Program-made: the position numbers and the translations under genes
The notes under the pieces: generated by a model
Seen by the model: only the letters and a program-made list of their open reading frames with translations
Database searches by the model: none
What the model was told of the DNA's origin: nothing
Assembly (NCBI RefSeq): GCF_009932555.1
Contig: NZ_BLJO01000003.1
Span: forward strand, 434,001 to 498,000
DNA from: Steroidobacter agaridevorans
GTDB taxonomy: Bacteria; Pseudomonadota; Gammaproteobacteria; Steroidobacterales; Steroidobacteraceae
Length of the DNA stretch: 64,000 nt
Direction of reading: 5' to 3'
Shown: piece after piece, positions 1 through 8,614 of the stretch
Numbering within the stretch: position 1 is the first letter of the stretch
How the letters are laid out: the number at the start of each line of letters is the position of its first letter

Positions 1-802
1 CGATCGTCAGCACTTTGCGCCCTGTGAGCAGGCCCCGCCAGCCGTTGCGAAAGTGCACCGAGGCGTTCGCATCCCAAGTCACGTGAATTTCGTGAGGCGC
101 CGAGACGCCGATCGCGCGACACAGCGCTCGTACGCCATCGACGAGGCCGGGCTCCTTGCTTGCATCGATGGTCAGGGCGTCGTCTTCGCGCGGGCGGCGA
201 GCGAATATCGGTCTCAGCAGGAACAACAGGAGCACGGCGCCCGCCAGCCCAGGCACAGCGTAGGCGAGCACGATGAGATGGATGCTTCGGGGCAGGTGCA
301 GATGAATATGGGTGAGATACCAGACCCAGCCGGCCGCAATGCCGGCGGTGAAGCACAAGTAGATTGCCGGCATCGCCACACAGAGCAAGGTGACAACCAG
401 CAAGCTGAGTACATAGCCTGGGCTGGTGCGCGGCTTCGGCAGATTCTGACTGGCAAGCGCTTGTAACGTTACGAGCGGATTGCGCTGTTCAGGAGCGGGC
501 GGCCGACTTTCTTCTTTGACGATAGGCTTTGCCGGCGCTGCGGCGCGCGGCGCGGGCGCAGGCATATTTTCGACGACTGCCTTCAGCCCGATCTGCGTGA
601 ATATTCCGACGAGGCGCTGAGCGGCAGCCATGTCGACGCCGCGCTTGACCGTGCGTCGCCCGGTGAGCAGAGATCCGGCTTGCTCCGGGGAGAGTTTGAG
701 TTTCGCGCGCAGCTCGGCGATCAGCTCCGCGTCGCTGATCTCTTTCAGTCGCGTGCCGAGGAGCGTGACCTGAAACGCTTGGGTGGGCGCCGCTGGTGTC
801 AT
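1..802 (-). CDS. M48-type membrane metallopeptidase, N-terminal part (truncated by window start)
   Basis: An open frame runs on the minus strand from ATG at 802 to the window edge (267 codons, no stop). Residues 1-80 form a small soluble domain with LLTGRRTVKRGVDMAAAQR, a type I have seen fused to the N-terminus of gammaproteobacterial membrane proteins. A Pro/Ala linker follows, then two hydrophobic segments at about residues 127-150 and 163-185. The last residues, FRNGWRGLLTGRKVLTI, resemble the stretch just before the HExxH helix of M48 proteases (Zn-dependent proteases with chaperone function). The catalytic motif itself would lie outside the window, so the peptidase call is inference. 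It follows the TonB receptor gene on the same strand. Confidence 0.6.
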   Translation of the reverse strand, partial: MTPAAPTQAFQVTLLGTRLKEISDAELIAELRAKLKLSPEQAGSLLTGRRTVKRGVDMAAAQRLVGIFTQIGLKAVVENMPAPAPRAAAPAKPIVKEESRPPAPEQRNPLVTLQALASQNLPKPRTSPGYVLSLLVVTLLCVAMPAIYLCFTAGIAAGWVWYLTHIHLHLPRSIHLIVLAYAVPGLAGAVLLLFLLRPIFARRPREDDALTIDASKEPGLVDGVRALCRAIGVSAPHEIHVTWDANASVHFRNGWRGLLTGRKVLTI

Positions 803-830
803 GTGCTGGCTTTCCGGAGCCTGAAGAATC

Positions 831-850
831 GGTGGGCACTCCTGCCCACC
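831..850 (-). terminator. Short perfect hairpin between receptor gene and M48-type gene
   Basis: GGTGGGCA (831-838) and TGCCCACC (843-850) form an 8-bp perfect stem with a 4-nt loop. It lies downstream of the receptor stop (921) and 29 nt before the next ATG (802) on the minus strand. No T-run follows, so it could be a weak terminator or an mRNA-end stabiliser. Confidence 0.35.
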
Positions 851-920
851 GCCAGCGATTGTGGTGATTTATGTCGTGATGGGATGACGACCGCTTCACA
901 AAATCATCGTTCCGCCCCCT

Positions 921-3572
921 TCAAAGCCGGTAGTCGAGCCCGATTAGAAACGCACGGCCGCGCAGGTCGTACTGCGTGAAGTCGTATGGAGCGCGAATGC
1001 CAGGAAACGAAGCGTCATACGGCGGCTGTTCGTCGAACAGGTTTTCGACCTTGGCGTACACCGTCAGATTGTTCGAGCCCGATGACCACCCGGTATAGAG
1101 ATCGAACTGTTCGTAAGCATCGACGCGGGATTGCACAGCGGTCGCAGCCGTGCTGGCTTTCTGATCGTAGCCGCCGGTGTGATACCACGTGAGCGCAGTC
1201 CTGACGCTGGCGATATTCCAATCGACCGTCGTCGTAGCCTTGTTCTGCGGCAAGGAAAACGATGTGCCGAGGTTGCTGCCGGCATAGTCCACCAACCGTC
1301 CGCCGGTGGTTTGCGGGCGGCGATAGTCCTGCACGTGCGTATAGACAGCGGTGACGCCGAACTCGCCGATGGTTTGAGTCTGCCAGCGATGACGCAGCTC
1401 GACATCGATGCCGGACGTCGTCAGCTCGCTCAGGTTCTGATAGCGGTTGTAAACGGCGACCAGCTTGCCGCGCGCGTCACGAACAACGTCGCTGGGGCGA
1501 TTGTTCTGCACGATGGTGGCGTTGTTGTCGGTGCCGATCAGATTGTCGAGCTCGATGCGATACCAATCTACGCTCAGGCTCGAGCCTCGCCACGGCGTCA
1601 GCACGACACCGAAGTTATAGCTGTGGGTGCGCTCCGGATCGAGATTGGAGTTGCCGACCGTGAAGAACGTCGGATTCTGCCGCGAGCCTGGCACGTCCGG
1701 ATCGTAGGGATCGACGACGGAGCCATAAGAAATGTTGGTGCTGGCCGAGTTCTCGGACAGGGAAGGCGCCCGGAAGCCGCGTGAAGCCGCGCCACGCACG
1801 GCCAGCACATCCAAAGGCTGCCATCGCAAGCTCGCCTTCGGAGAGAAGGCGCTGCCGAAGTCGCTGTAACGATCGCCGCGACCGGCCAGTTGCAGTTCCA
1901 GCGTGGAGAGCACAGGAACATTCAGTTCGGCGTAGGCGGCGGTGACATTGCGCTTGCCGTCGACTTCCGCAATCGCCGGACGGATCTGCAAGCCAGCATC
2001 GATTTGCCACGGGTTGCGTGACACCAGCTCTTCCTCACGCCACTCGACGCCCGCGGCGAATCCAATCGGTCCGGCGGGCAGGTCGAACAGGTTGCCGGTG
2101 ATCTTGAAATCCGCGCCGTTCAAGCGCGAGTCCGCCGGTCGCACCGTGCTCAGACGGATCGAGTCGATGACCGATTGCGGCGTGCTCGACGGATCGTGCA
2201 GGTTGTAGCTGCCGTTGGCCAGCGCCGCAAACAATCCCCAACGGTTTGCGAAGCCACCGGAGACTGTTTCTTCTTCTTTACTGCGAGCTGAAAACGCGGA
2301 GGCCTCCCAGTCCCAGCGCTCGCCGCGACCGCGCACGCCGGCGACGACTCGATACGCATCCGAGCGGTTCGTCTTCACCGACTGGCCCAGATCGAAGAAC
2401 GTGTATTCGATCTGCGTGTTGACGCCGTAAGGGTTGTACGGGTTGCTCGCGGGCAAAACGGCGGGCACGGCCTCGGCAAGGCCCGTGTCGGCGTTCAACG
2501 CAAACCGTCCGCCTTCCAGAGTGAAATACGGACTCGAGCCGAAGAGCGAAGCGCCGCGAATATGGCTGTAGATCACTTCGCCGAAGGCGTCGATGTTGTC
2601 ATTGATCCGCAGCGTGCCGTGGATGTAGCCCTGATAGCGCTCGGTCGACGGAATCAATGTGGTGTAGGGCGCGAGGTTGATTGCGCAGGTATTGCCAGGC
2701 AGGCCGTCGATCGGCGCGCTGGCGGTCAACTGCATGCCGTCGGGGCAGTTGCCTTGGGAATCGAGCAGCGGCACGGAGACGCCGTTCACCAGGAAGCGCG
2801 CGCCCTTGGCGGTCCAGCCATTCCAACGGCCGCCCGGCAGGTCGGTGTAGATGCCCGAGCGGGTGAGATCGCGCTGGTCCTGATCCAATCGGTCGCGATC
2901 GTACGCTTCGAAGCTGAAGAGCACGTTGTAGCCGTCGCTGTCCTTGTCGCCGATGCCGCCGAGCAAGCGCGCACGCTGGGTATCGAGGCCGCCTTCATCG
3001 GTCGTGCTGAAGCTGCCGCCGGCTTCGAACCCTTGATAGTTCTCGCGAGTGATGATGTTGACCACGCCCGCGACCGCATCGGAGCCGTAGACGGCCGAGG
3101 CGCCGTCTTTCAACACGTCGATGCGCTCGACCGCCACCATCGGCAAGGCATTGAGATTGACGAAGGTGTCCGAGAGACCATTCGACGGGAAGCCGTAGTT
3201 GGCGAGGCGTCGACCATTGAGCAACACGAGCGTGTTCTTCTGCGACAAGCCGCGCAGCCCGATGCCCGCCGCGCCGGAGGCCCAGCCGTTGTTGGTGGTT
3301 TCGTTGGTCGCGTTGCCGGTGTTGGCGGAGACGGAGCGCAGCACATCGGCCACCGTGACTTTGCTCGAGGTCTCCAGCTCCTCGCGGCTCAGGATCTGCA
3401 CCGGGTTCGGTGCGTCGCTGCCGCTGCGTTTGATGTTCGAGCCGGTGACGACGATGGTGGCGATGGGCTCGTCGTTCGCTGCCGTGGTTGGTGTTTGAGA
3501 GACGGCTTCACCGCTCACCACGCCGCCGAGAACAGCCGCAAGCGCAGCGGAGAGTGGTGTGAATCGACGCAT
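921..3572 (-). CDS. TonB-dependent outer-membrane receptor
   Basis: Outer-membrane beta-barrel transporter that takes up a substrate using TonB energy; substrate unknown. The mature N-terminus carries a TonB-box-like IATIVVTGSNIKRSG, followed by a plug domain (about 50-165, including LKDGASAVYGSDAVAGVVNI) and a long barrel ending FLIGLDYRL. Length is 883 aa. I prefer ATG 3572 to the in-frame GTG at 3584: AAGG sits 4 nt upstream of 3572, and the protein then starts MRRFTPLSAALAAVLGG, a clean signal peptide. It resembles the receptor type with Asn/Ser-rich loops common in Xanthomonadales and sphingomonads. The AKR gene lies upstream on the same strand, about 110 nt away, with no obvious functional link. 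Confidence 0.9.
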   Translation of the reverse strand: MRRFTPLSAALAAVLGGVVSGEAVSQTPTTAANDEPIATIVVTGSNIKRSGSDAPNPVQILSREELETSSKVTVADVLRSVSANTGNATNETTNNGWASGAAGIGLRGLSQKNTLVLLNGRRLANYGFPSNGLSDTFVNLNALPMVAVERIDVLKDGASAVYGSDAVAGVVNIITRENYQGFEAGGSFSTTDEGGLDTQRARLLGGIGDKDSDGYNVLFSFEAYDRDRLDQDQRDLTRSGIYTDLPGGRWNGWTAKGARFLVNGVSVPLLDSQGNCPDGMQLTASAPIDGLPGNTCAINLAPYTTLIPSTERYQGYIHGTLRINDNIDAFGEVIYSHIRGASLFGSSPYFTLEGGRFALNADTGLAEAVPAVLPASNPYNPYGVNTQIEYTFFDLGQSVKTNRSDAYRVVAGVRGRGERWDWEASAFSARSKEEETVSGGFANRWGLFAALANGSYNLHDPSSTPQSVIDSIRLSTVRPADSRLNGADFKITGNLFDLPAGPIGFAAGVEWREEELVSRNPWQIDAGLQIRPAIAEVDGKRNVTAAYAELNVPVLSTLELQLAGRGDRYSDFGSAFSPKASLRWQPLDVLAVRGAASRGFRAPSLSENSASTNISYGSVVDPYDPDVPGSRQNPTFFTVGNSNLDPERTHSYNFGVVLTPWRGSSLSVDWYRIELDNLIGTDNNATIVQNNRPSDVVRDARGKLVAVYNRYQNLSELTTSGIDVELRHRWQTQTIGEFGVTAVYTHVQDYRRPQTTGGRLVDYAGSNLGTSFSLPQNKATTTVDWNIASVRTALTWYHTGGYDQKASTAATAVQSRVDAYEQFDLYTGWSSGSNNLTVYAKVENLFDEQPPYDASFPGIRAPYDFTQYDLRGRAFLIGLDYRL

Positions 3573-3681
3573 GGACCTTGGCACCTGAACAATTGGGGGG
3601 CGCCAAGGTAGCCATGCATCGCACGCCGGAAAAATACCCGTTTGGCATCAGATCATTATTTGTAACCGGCCGTGACCGGAA

Positions 3682-4758
3682 TCAAACCGCCGGTCTCGGC
3701 TCGAGCTTCACGTCGCCGAACACGACAGACCGGGTGAGCGGCAGGTCGAGGAAGTCGTGCGGGAACCCCAGCTTGATCGCGCTGGCGGCGGCGAGCTGAC
3801 GGCGATGGGCGTCTTCGAATCTCACGTCCAACGCCCCGAGGTTGTCCTGCAGCTGTGCCAACGTGCGAGCGCCGATCAGCGGCGCGGTCACTGCGGAGTT
3901 CTGCAGTGTCCAGGCAATCGCAACTTGCGAAGGCGAGCGACCCAGATCGGCCGCGACGCTCTTGACCACATCGGCGATGTCGAGGCCGCGCTCGGTCAAC
4001 GCACCGTTGCCGACAGCGACATCCCGGCGAGTGCCGGATGCACTGGCGACGGTTTCGCCGCGAGGCAGGTCCGCTCGCGTGTACTTGCCCGTCAGCACGC
4101 CGCTTGCGAGCGGCGACCATGGGATCACGCCGAGTCCCAGCTCGCGCGCCATCGGGATGAGCTCACGTTCGACTTCCCGCTGCAGCAGGTTGTACTCGAT
4201 CTGCAGGGCGACGAACGGCGACCAGCCACGCAGGTCCGCCAGCGTTTGCATGCGAGCGACTTGCCATGCGGGCGCATCCGAAATGCCAGCGTAGAGAATT
4301 TTTCCGGCCCGCACGAGATCGTCGAAGGCGCGCATGACTTCTTCGATGGGCGTCGTGAAGTCCCAGGCATGCAGATAGAGCAGGTCGATGTAATCGGTCT
4401 GCAGTCGCCGCAGGCTCGACTCCACCGAGCGCACCATGCTCTTGCGATGATTGCCGCCGGAGTTCGGATCGCCGGGCCGCATCGTCAACGTGTACTTGGT
4501 GGCAATGACGAGTTGCTCGCGACGGTCGCGAGTCAGCTCGCCGACGAAGCGCTCGGACGAGCCGTTGGTGTATTGATTGGCGGTGTCGATGAAGTTGCCG
4601 CCGCGCTCCACATAGGCGTCCAAGATGCGACGAGCCTCGTCGATGTCCGCGCCCCAGCCCCAGTCGGTGCCGAAGGTCATGGTGCCCAGCGCGAGCGGCG
4701 AAACACGCAGGCCAGAGCGGCCGAGCAGGCGATAAGTATCGAGTGTGATCTGTGACAT
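3682..4758 (-). CDS. Aldo/keto reductase
   Basis: NADPH-dependent oxidoreductase of the AKR superfamily (358 aa), predicted cytosolic (beta/alpha)8 barrel. The N-terminus (LGRSGLRVSPLALGTMTFG) is typical of the AKR11/YajO-like group. Tetrad candidates are visible: Asp and Tyr in NFIDTANQYTNGSSERFVGE, Lys in IATKYTL and His in YIDLLYLHAWD. A C-terminal cofactor segment (AWTLQNSAVTAPLIGARTLAQL) is present. The frame stays open farther upstream, but that extension runs through the divergent LysR gene. ATG 4758 has AAGGAG 7 nt upstream and is clearly the start. It is divergent from the LysR gene at 4855, which probably regulates it. Confidence 0.93.
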   Translation of the reverse strand: MSQITLDTYRLLGRSGLRVSPLALGTMTFGTDWGWGADIDEARRILDAYVERGGNFIDTANQYTNGSSERFVGELTRDRREQLVIATKYTLTMRPGDPNSGGNHRKSMVRSVESSLRRLQTDYIDLLYLHAWDFTTPIEEVMRAFDDLVRAGKILYAGISDAPAWQVARMQTLADLRGWSPFVALQIEYNLLQREVERELIPMARELGLGVIPWSPLASGVLTGKYTRADLPRGETVASASGTRRDVAVGNGALTERGLDIADVVKSVAADLGRSPSQVAIAWTLQNSAVTAPLIGARTLAQLQDNLGALDVRFEDAHRRQLAAASAIKLGFPHDFLDLPLTRSVVFGDVKLEPRPAV

Positions 4759-4812
4759 GGCGAGCTCCTTGAATCGGGTGACGCCAGTATCGAGCTTCAG
4801 GCCGCCGGGATT

Positions 4813-4849
4813 AATCCTGCATAATCGACTAGGACTATTTAGCAGGACT
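4813..4849. promoter_or_regulatory. Palindromic operator between aldo/keto reductase and LysR genes
   Basis: The 96-bp divergent intergenic region holds an imperfect inverted repeat. The arms are 4813-4825 and 4837-4849, with perfect cores TCCTGC (4815-4820) and GCAGGA (4842-4847). Size and position suit a LysR recognition/activation site. The right arm overlaps the LysR ribosome-binding region (AGGA at 4844-4847), which would also suit autorepression. Confidence 0.5.
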
Positions 4850-4854
4850 ACACA

Positions 4855-5754
4855 ATGCGTGGCAGTGAATTCGCCGAACTGACCGCTTTCGCCGCGGTGG
4901 TCGAGCACCACAGCTTTTCGCGGGCAGCGGCCCATCTCGGCGTGACGCCTTCGGCGCTTAGCCAGACGTTGCGTGCGCTCGAAGGCCGCCTGGGCGTGAG
5001 ATTGATCAATCGCACGACTCGCAGCGTTGCGCCCACTCAAGCGGGAGCCAAACTCGCGGAGCGCCTGGCGCCGCTGCTCAGCGAGCTGGACGCATCGATT
5101 CACGATGTGAAGAGCACCAGAAATGCTCAATCCGGGCTGCTGCGAATCAACCTGCCTCGGTTGGCTTGCGAGTATTTCATTACGCCGCTGCTAGGCGAGT
5201 TTGCTCGTGCCTATCCAGAGATCGTGCTCGACATCATCATCGACGACGCTTTGACCGATATCGTGGCCGGCCGCTTCGATGCCGGCATTCGACTGGGCGA
5301 GCGGCTCGCGCAGGACGTGGTCGCGGTGAAGCTCGGCGGCGAGCTCGAGCTGATGGCCGTGGCTACGCCCGAATATCTCGCCGAGCATGGCATCCCAGCC
5401 ACCCCTAACGATCTGCATCAGCATCGCTGCATCAACGTTCGCATGCCGACCTCGGGCGCCATATACAAATGGGAGTTCCAGAAGGGCAGGCGCGAGTTCG
5501 AGGTGGCGGTTGCCGGCCCGCTGATCGTCAACGACTCGACCACCGCGGTCCATGCTGCCGTCGACGGAGTGGGCATCGCTTATACGTTCGATCTGCAGGT
5601 CCAGCGGTTCATCGCGGCGGGCAAATTGAAACGCGTGCTGGAGGCATGGTCGCCGCGATTTCCGGGCATGTACCTGTACTATCCCGGGCGTCGCCAGCCG
5701 CCGCCGACGCTCAAGGCCTTCATCGATTTCGTACGCAAACATGTCCGCTCGTAA
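4855..5754 (+). CDS. LysR-family transcriptional regulator
   Basis: Cytosolic DNA-binding regulator of 299 aa, the normal family length. A winged helix-turn-helix occupies residues 1-60 (FSRAAAHLGVTPSALSQTLRALE, then LGVRLINRTTRSVAPTQAG). A type-2 periplasmic-binding effector domain follows (about 90-295). It belongs to the group that commonly sits beside oxidoreductase genes and controls them. Its divergent partner is the aldo/keto reductase, with a shared palindrome between them; regulation of that gene is inferred from position. Confidence 0.93.
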   Translation: MRGSEFAELTAFAAVVEHHSFSRAAAHLGVTPSALSQTLRALEGRLGVRLINRTTRSVAPTQAGAKLAERLAPLLSELDASIHDVKSTRNAQSGLLRINLPRLACEYFITPLLGEFARAYPEIVLDIIIDDALTDIVAGRFDAGIRLGERLAQDVVAVKLGGELELMAVATPEYLAEHGIPATPNDLHQHRCINVRMPTSGAIYKWEFQKGRREFEVAVAGPLIVNDSTTAVHAAVDGVGIAYTFDLQVQRFIAAGKLKRVLEAWSPRFPGMYLYYPGRRQPPPTLKAFIDFVRKHVRS

Positions 5755-5784
5755 CCGCGCGACGATGGCGCTAGGCTACGGCGC

Positions 5785-7440
5785 ATGAAGACACTCGCTT
5801 GCCTCGCCGCACTGATCGCCATCGCCTCATCCAGCGCCGCCACTGCCGATTCCGTCGATCCCAAACGACTGTCCGAGACCGTTCGCGTCCTCGCGTCGGA
5901 TGAGTTCGAGGGCCGCGCTCCGGGGACGGCAGGAGAGACCAAGACGATCAAGTATCTGGTCGATACGTTCAGCGGGCTGGGCTTGGAGCCGGGAGGCGCC
6001 AACGGCTCCTGGACTCAGGATGTGCCGCTGCTGCGAACTCAGGTCGAAACACCGCGCACCTTGCAGATGACGGTCGACGGTAAGGCGCGGCCGCTGGTCC
6101 AGTCGAAGGACATCTACTTCAGCACGGTGAGGAATTCGTCGCAGGCCCTGATCGAAGCTGCGCCGCTGGTGTTCGTCGGCTACGGGGTCACTGCGCCCGA
6201 GCGTCAATGGGATGACTACAAAGGCGTCGATCTGCGCGGCAAGGTCGGGGTGTATCTGGTCAACGATCCGGATTTCTCGGCGCAGCCCGGCGAGCCGGTC
6301 GCTGGCAAGTTCGGTTCGCGACGCATGACCTATTACGGCCGCTGGTCCTACAAGTACGAAGAAGCGGCCAGACGAGGCGCGATTGCGGCGCTCATCGTTC
6401 ACGATACTGACGGCGCGGGCTACGGCTGGTCGACGGTGATCGCGCCGGGCGGGGAGAACTATGCGCTGGTGCATGCCGATGCTTCGAAAACTCCGCCGAC
6501 TTTGAAATTGCAGGGCTGGCTGGAAGGCGCCGCCGCCACCGATTTGTTTCGTAGCGCGGGTCTCGATCTGGCTGAGCTGCGACGACAGGCGAGAAGGGCA
6601 GACTTCAAGCCCGTGCCGTTGAAGGGCGCAACGTTCACGGCCGACGTGCCGGTGGCCACCGTCGTAAGCACCAGTCACAACGTGCTCGCCAAGATCACAG
6701 GCAGCGAGCATCCCGATGAGACGGTGATGATGTCCGGGCATTGGGATGCGTACGGTCTCGGCGCGCCGGATGCGCAGGGGCGAAAGGTTCGGCCGGGTGC
6801 CAATGACGATGCTTTGGGCATCGCCGGCGTGGTCGAGCTCGCGCGTCTGTTCAAGGCCGGGCCTCGTCCCAAGCGAACGCTGGTGTTCGCGGCGTGGACC
6901 GCCGAAGAACGTGGGCTCATCGGCTCGCAGGCATACGCATCGAACCCGGTGTATCCACTGTCGAAGACCGTGGCGAACCTGACGCTCGATGTGCTGCAGA
7001 CCGCAGGTTTGTCGCGCGATGTCTTGTTGGTCGGCGCGGGACAGAGCGATCTCGAAGACGATCTCGCGCGAGCCGCCAAGAAACAAGACAGAACGATCAC
7101 ACCGGAGACGTTGCCGGAGCGAGGCTTGTTTTATCGCGCCGATCATTTCTCATTTGCGCGCCAGGGCGTGCCGGTGCTGCTGCTGATGGCGCTCAGCGGC
7201 GCGCCTGATCTGCGCGAGGGCGGGCGGGCCGCCGGTGAGAAATGGTTGACGGACTACATGCGCTGCTATCACCAGACTTGCGATGTATGGGACGCAAACT
7301 GGGATCTGCGTGGCGCAGCTCAGGATGCCGAGTTGGTTCACATCATGGCGAGCGATCTCGCCAACTCACGCCGCTGGCCGCAGTGGCGGACGGACTCCGA
7401 ATTCCACGCGATCCGCGAACGTTCCCGCAACGAGCGTTGA
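5785..7440 (+). CDS. Secreted M28-family metallopeptidase (PA-domain aminopeptidase type)
   Basis: Zinc aminopeptidase predicted to work in the periplasm or outside the cell (551 aa). A signal peptide (MKTLACLAALIAIASSSAATA) is followed by a PA-like insert (about 125-290). The M28 catalytic domain (about 295-540) shows metal and catalytic residues: H319 in SGHWDAYG, D341 in GANDDALG, E374/E375 in WTAEERG and H454 in YRADHFSFA. The arrangement matches bacterial M28 enzymes active on N-terminal residues or glutamate-like substrates. It starts 30 nt after the LysR stop, so read-through is possible, but no functional relation is evident. Confidence 0.92.
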   Translation: MKTLACLAALIAIASSSAATADSVDPKRLSETVRVLASDEFEGRAPGTAGETKTIKYLVDTFSGLGLEPGGANGSWTQDVPLLRTQVETPRTLQMTVDGKARPLVQSKDIYFSTVRNSSQALIEAAPLVFVGYGVTAPERQWDDYKGVDLRGKVGVYLVNDPDFSAQPGEPVAGKFGSRRMTYYGRWSYKYEEAARRGAIAALIVHDTDGAGYGWSTVIAPGGENYALVHADASKTPPTLKLQGWLEGAAATDLFRSAGLDLAELRRQARRADFKPVPLKGATFTADVPVATVVSTSHNVLAKITGSEHPDETVMMSGHWDAYGLGAPDAQGRKVRPGANDDALGIAGVVELARLFKAGPRPKRTLVFAAWTAEERGLIGSQAYASNPVYPLSKTVANLTLDVLQTAGLSRDVLLVGAGQSDLEDDLARAAKKQDRTITPETLPERGLFYRADHFSFARQGVPVLLLMALSGAPDLREGGRAAGEKWLTDYMRCYHQTCDVWDANWDLRGAAQDAELVHIMASDLANSRRWPQWRTDSEFHAIRERSRNER

Positions 7441-7633
7441 GCTCTGAAATTCTGCCGTAGAAAGAATTCAGCGTGTATGCACGGCGACAGTTTGCGGCTT
7501 GCGACAGATCGCGCGTAGGTTCCCCCGCGCCAAATGATTAGCCGGACACGCGCGCATATTCCGAAAAGAGTTTGCGTCATCCGGTCTCAGCGGCATCAAC
7601 AACGCCCAACAATCTGATCAGGGGAGCAGACCC

Positions 7634-8521
7634 ATGTTCCGGATGCATGCATTCGCTGCAGCGGTATCGCTGTTGCTCATTTCTTTCGCAGGCAGCACCG
7701 AAGCGGCCAATCCGCTCGGCATCGCGTTCAAATACGTCACCAACGTACCGTTGTACGGCAAGCCGACGGGCATGCTGATCGCCGGACGCTGCAATCGAAA
7801 CGACCCTGCCTTTCAAGCCGCTCGCCAGAAAGGCGCCGAAGTGCTGGCCTACATCAATCCCGTCGCGCGTCCGGATCATTTCGTGTGCGCGCTCGACACC
7901 AAGTTCTACATGAACGACATCGGCCAGGTGCCATTGTGGCCGTACCCGACGTATGGCCAGCGCAGCCCGTGGCCGAACACTCGCATGACCGATATTCGCG
8001 CCGGCTCGGACTGGTCCGACTGGGTCGTCAGATACGTCGAAGGTCTGATGCGGGAAGGAAAGGTCGACGGTGTGTTTCTGGATGCCGTCGGCATCCGGCC
8101 GTGGTCCAGCCTCGCCGAATGGAATTCGTGGCCGCAATCCGAAAAGAACGCGTTCGCGGCCGGCAACGTCGATCTGGTGCGCCGACTCGACGCACGGCGT
8201 CGCGCGATCAAGCCGGACTTCATCATCGTCGCAAACAATGTGTGGGAAGCCGGCACGATGAAGGCCCTCGACGGCGAGCGCTATATCGATGGCGTTGCGC
8301 TCGAGCATCCCAAGCCGCTGTCGCCCTGGCACGTGAACTACGCCGCGCGACCCTTCGGTAACCTGGGTCATCGGCGCGTGCTGGTGATCGCAAACACCCG
8401 GGCGGATGCACAGGCGTGGGCGAAGGTGCCGGGAGTGACTCACGTGTCGGATCAGACGTCGGCACAGTATAAGAATCCGAATCCACCCGCCGTGTCGTTC
8501 CAGGCGTTGCACGATCGATAG
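7634..8521 (+). CDS. Secreted GH114-like / putative glycoside hydrolase TIM-barrel protein
   Basis: Secreted protein of 295 aa with a clear signal peptide (MFRMHAFAAAVSLLLISFAGS). The body looks like the endo-alpha-1,4-polygalactosaminidase/GH114-like TIM barrel: VLAYINPVA, VDGVFLDAVG and DFIIVANNVWE are the strand-end motifs with likely catalytic acids. The family relation rests on pattern only and the substrate is unknown; a generic putative glycosyl hydrolase fold is the alternative. GGGGAG lies about 7 nt upstream of ATG 7634 and supports the start. The roughly 190 bp before it contain no other gene. Confidence 0.65.
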   Translation: MFRMHAFAAAVSLLLISFAGSTEAANPLGIAFKYVTNVPLYGKPTGMLIAGRCNRNDPAFQAARQKGAEVLAYINPVARPDHFVCALDTKFYMNDIGQVPLWPYPTYGQRSPWPNTRMTDIRAGSDWSDWVVRYVEGLMREGKVDGVFLDAVGIRPWSSLAEWNSWPQSEKNAFAAGNVDLVRRLDARRRAIKPDFIIVANNVWEAGTMKALDGERYIDGVALEHPKPLSPWHVNYAARPFGNLGHRRVLVIANTRADAQAWAKVPGVTHVSDQTSAQYKNPNPPAVSFQALHDR

Positions 8522-8614
8522 TGTCGGCGAGGAACTCACCTCGATGGTCAAACATTACAAAGGCTACGGCCATGAGTGCTGGCCGAAATGTCGACCATGG
8601 GGAGTGGGTTCATC

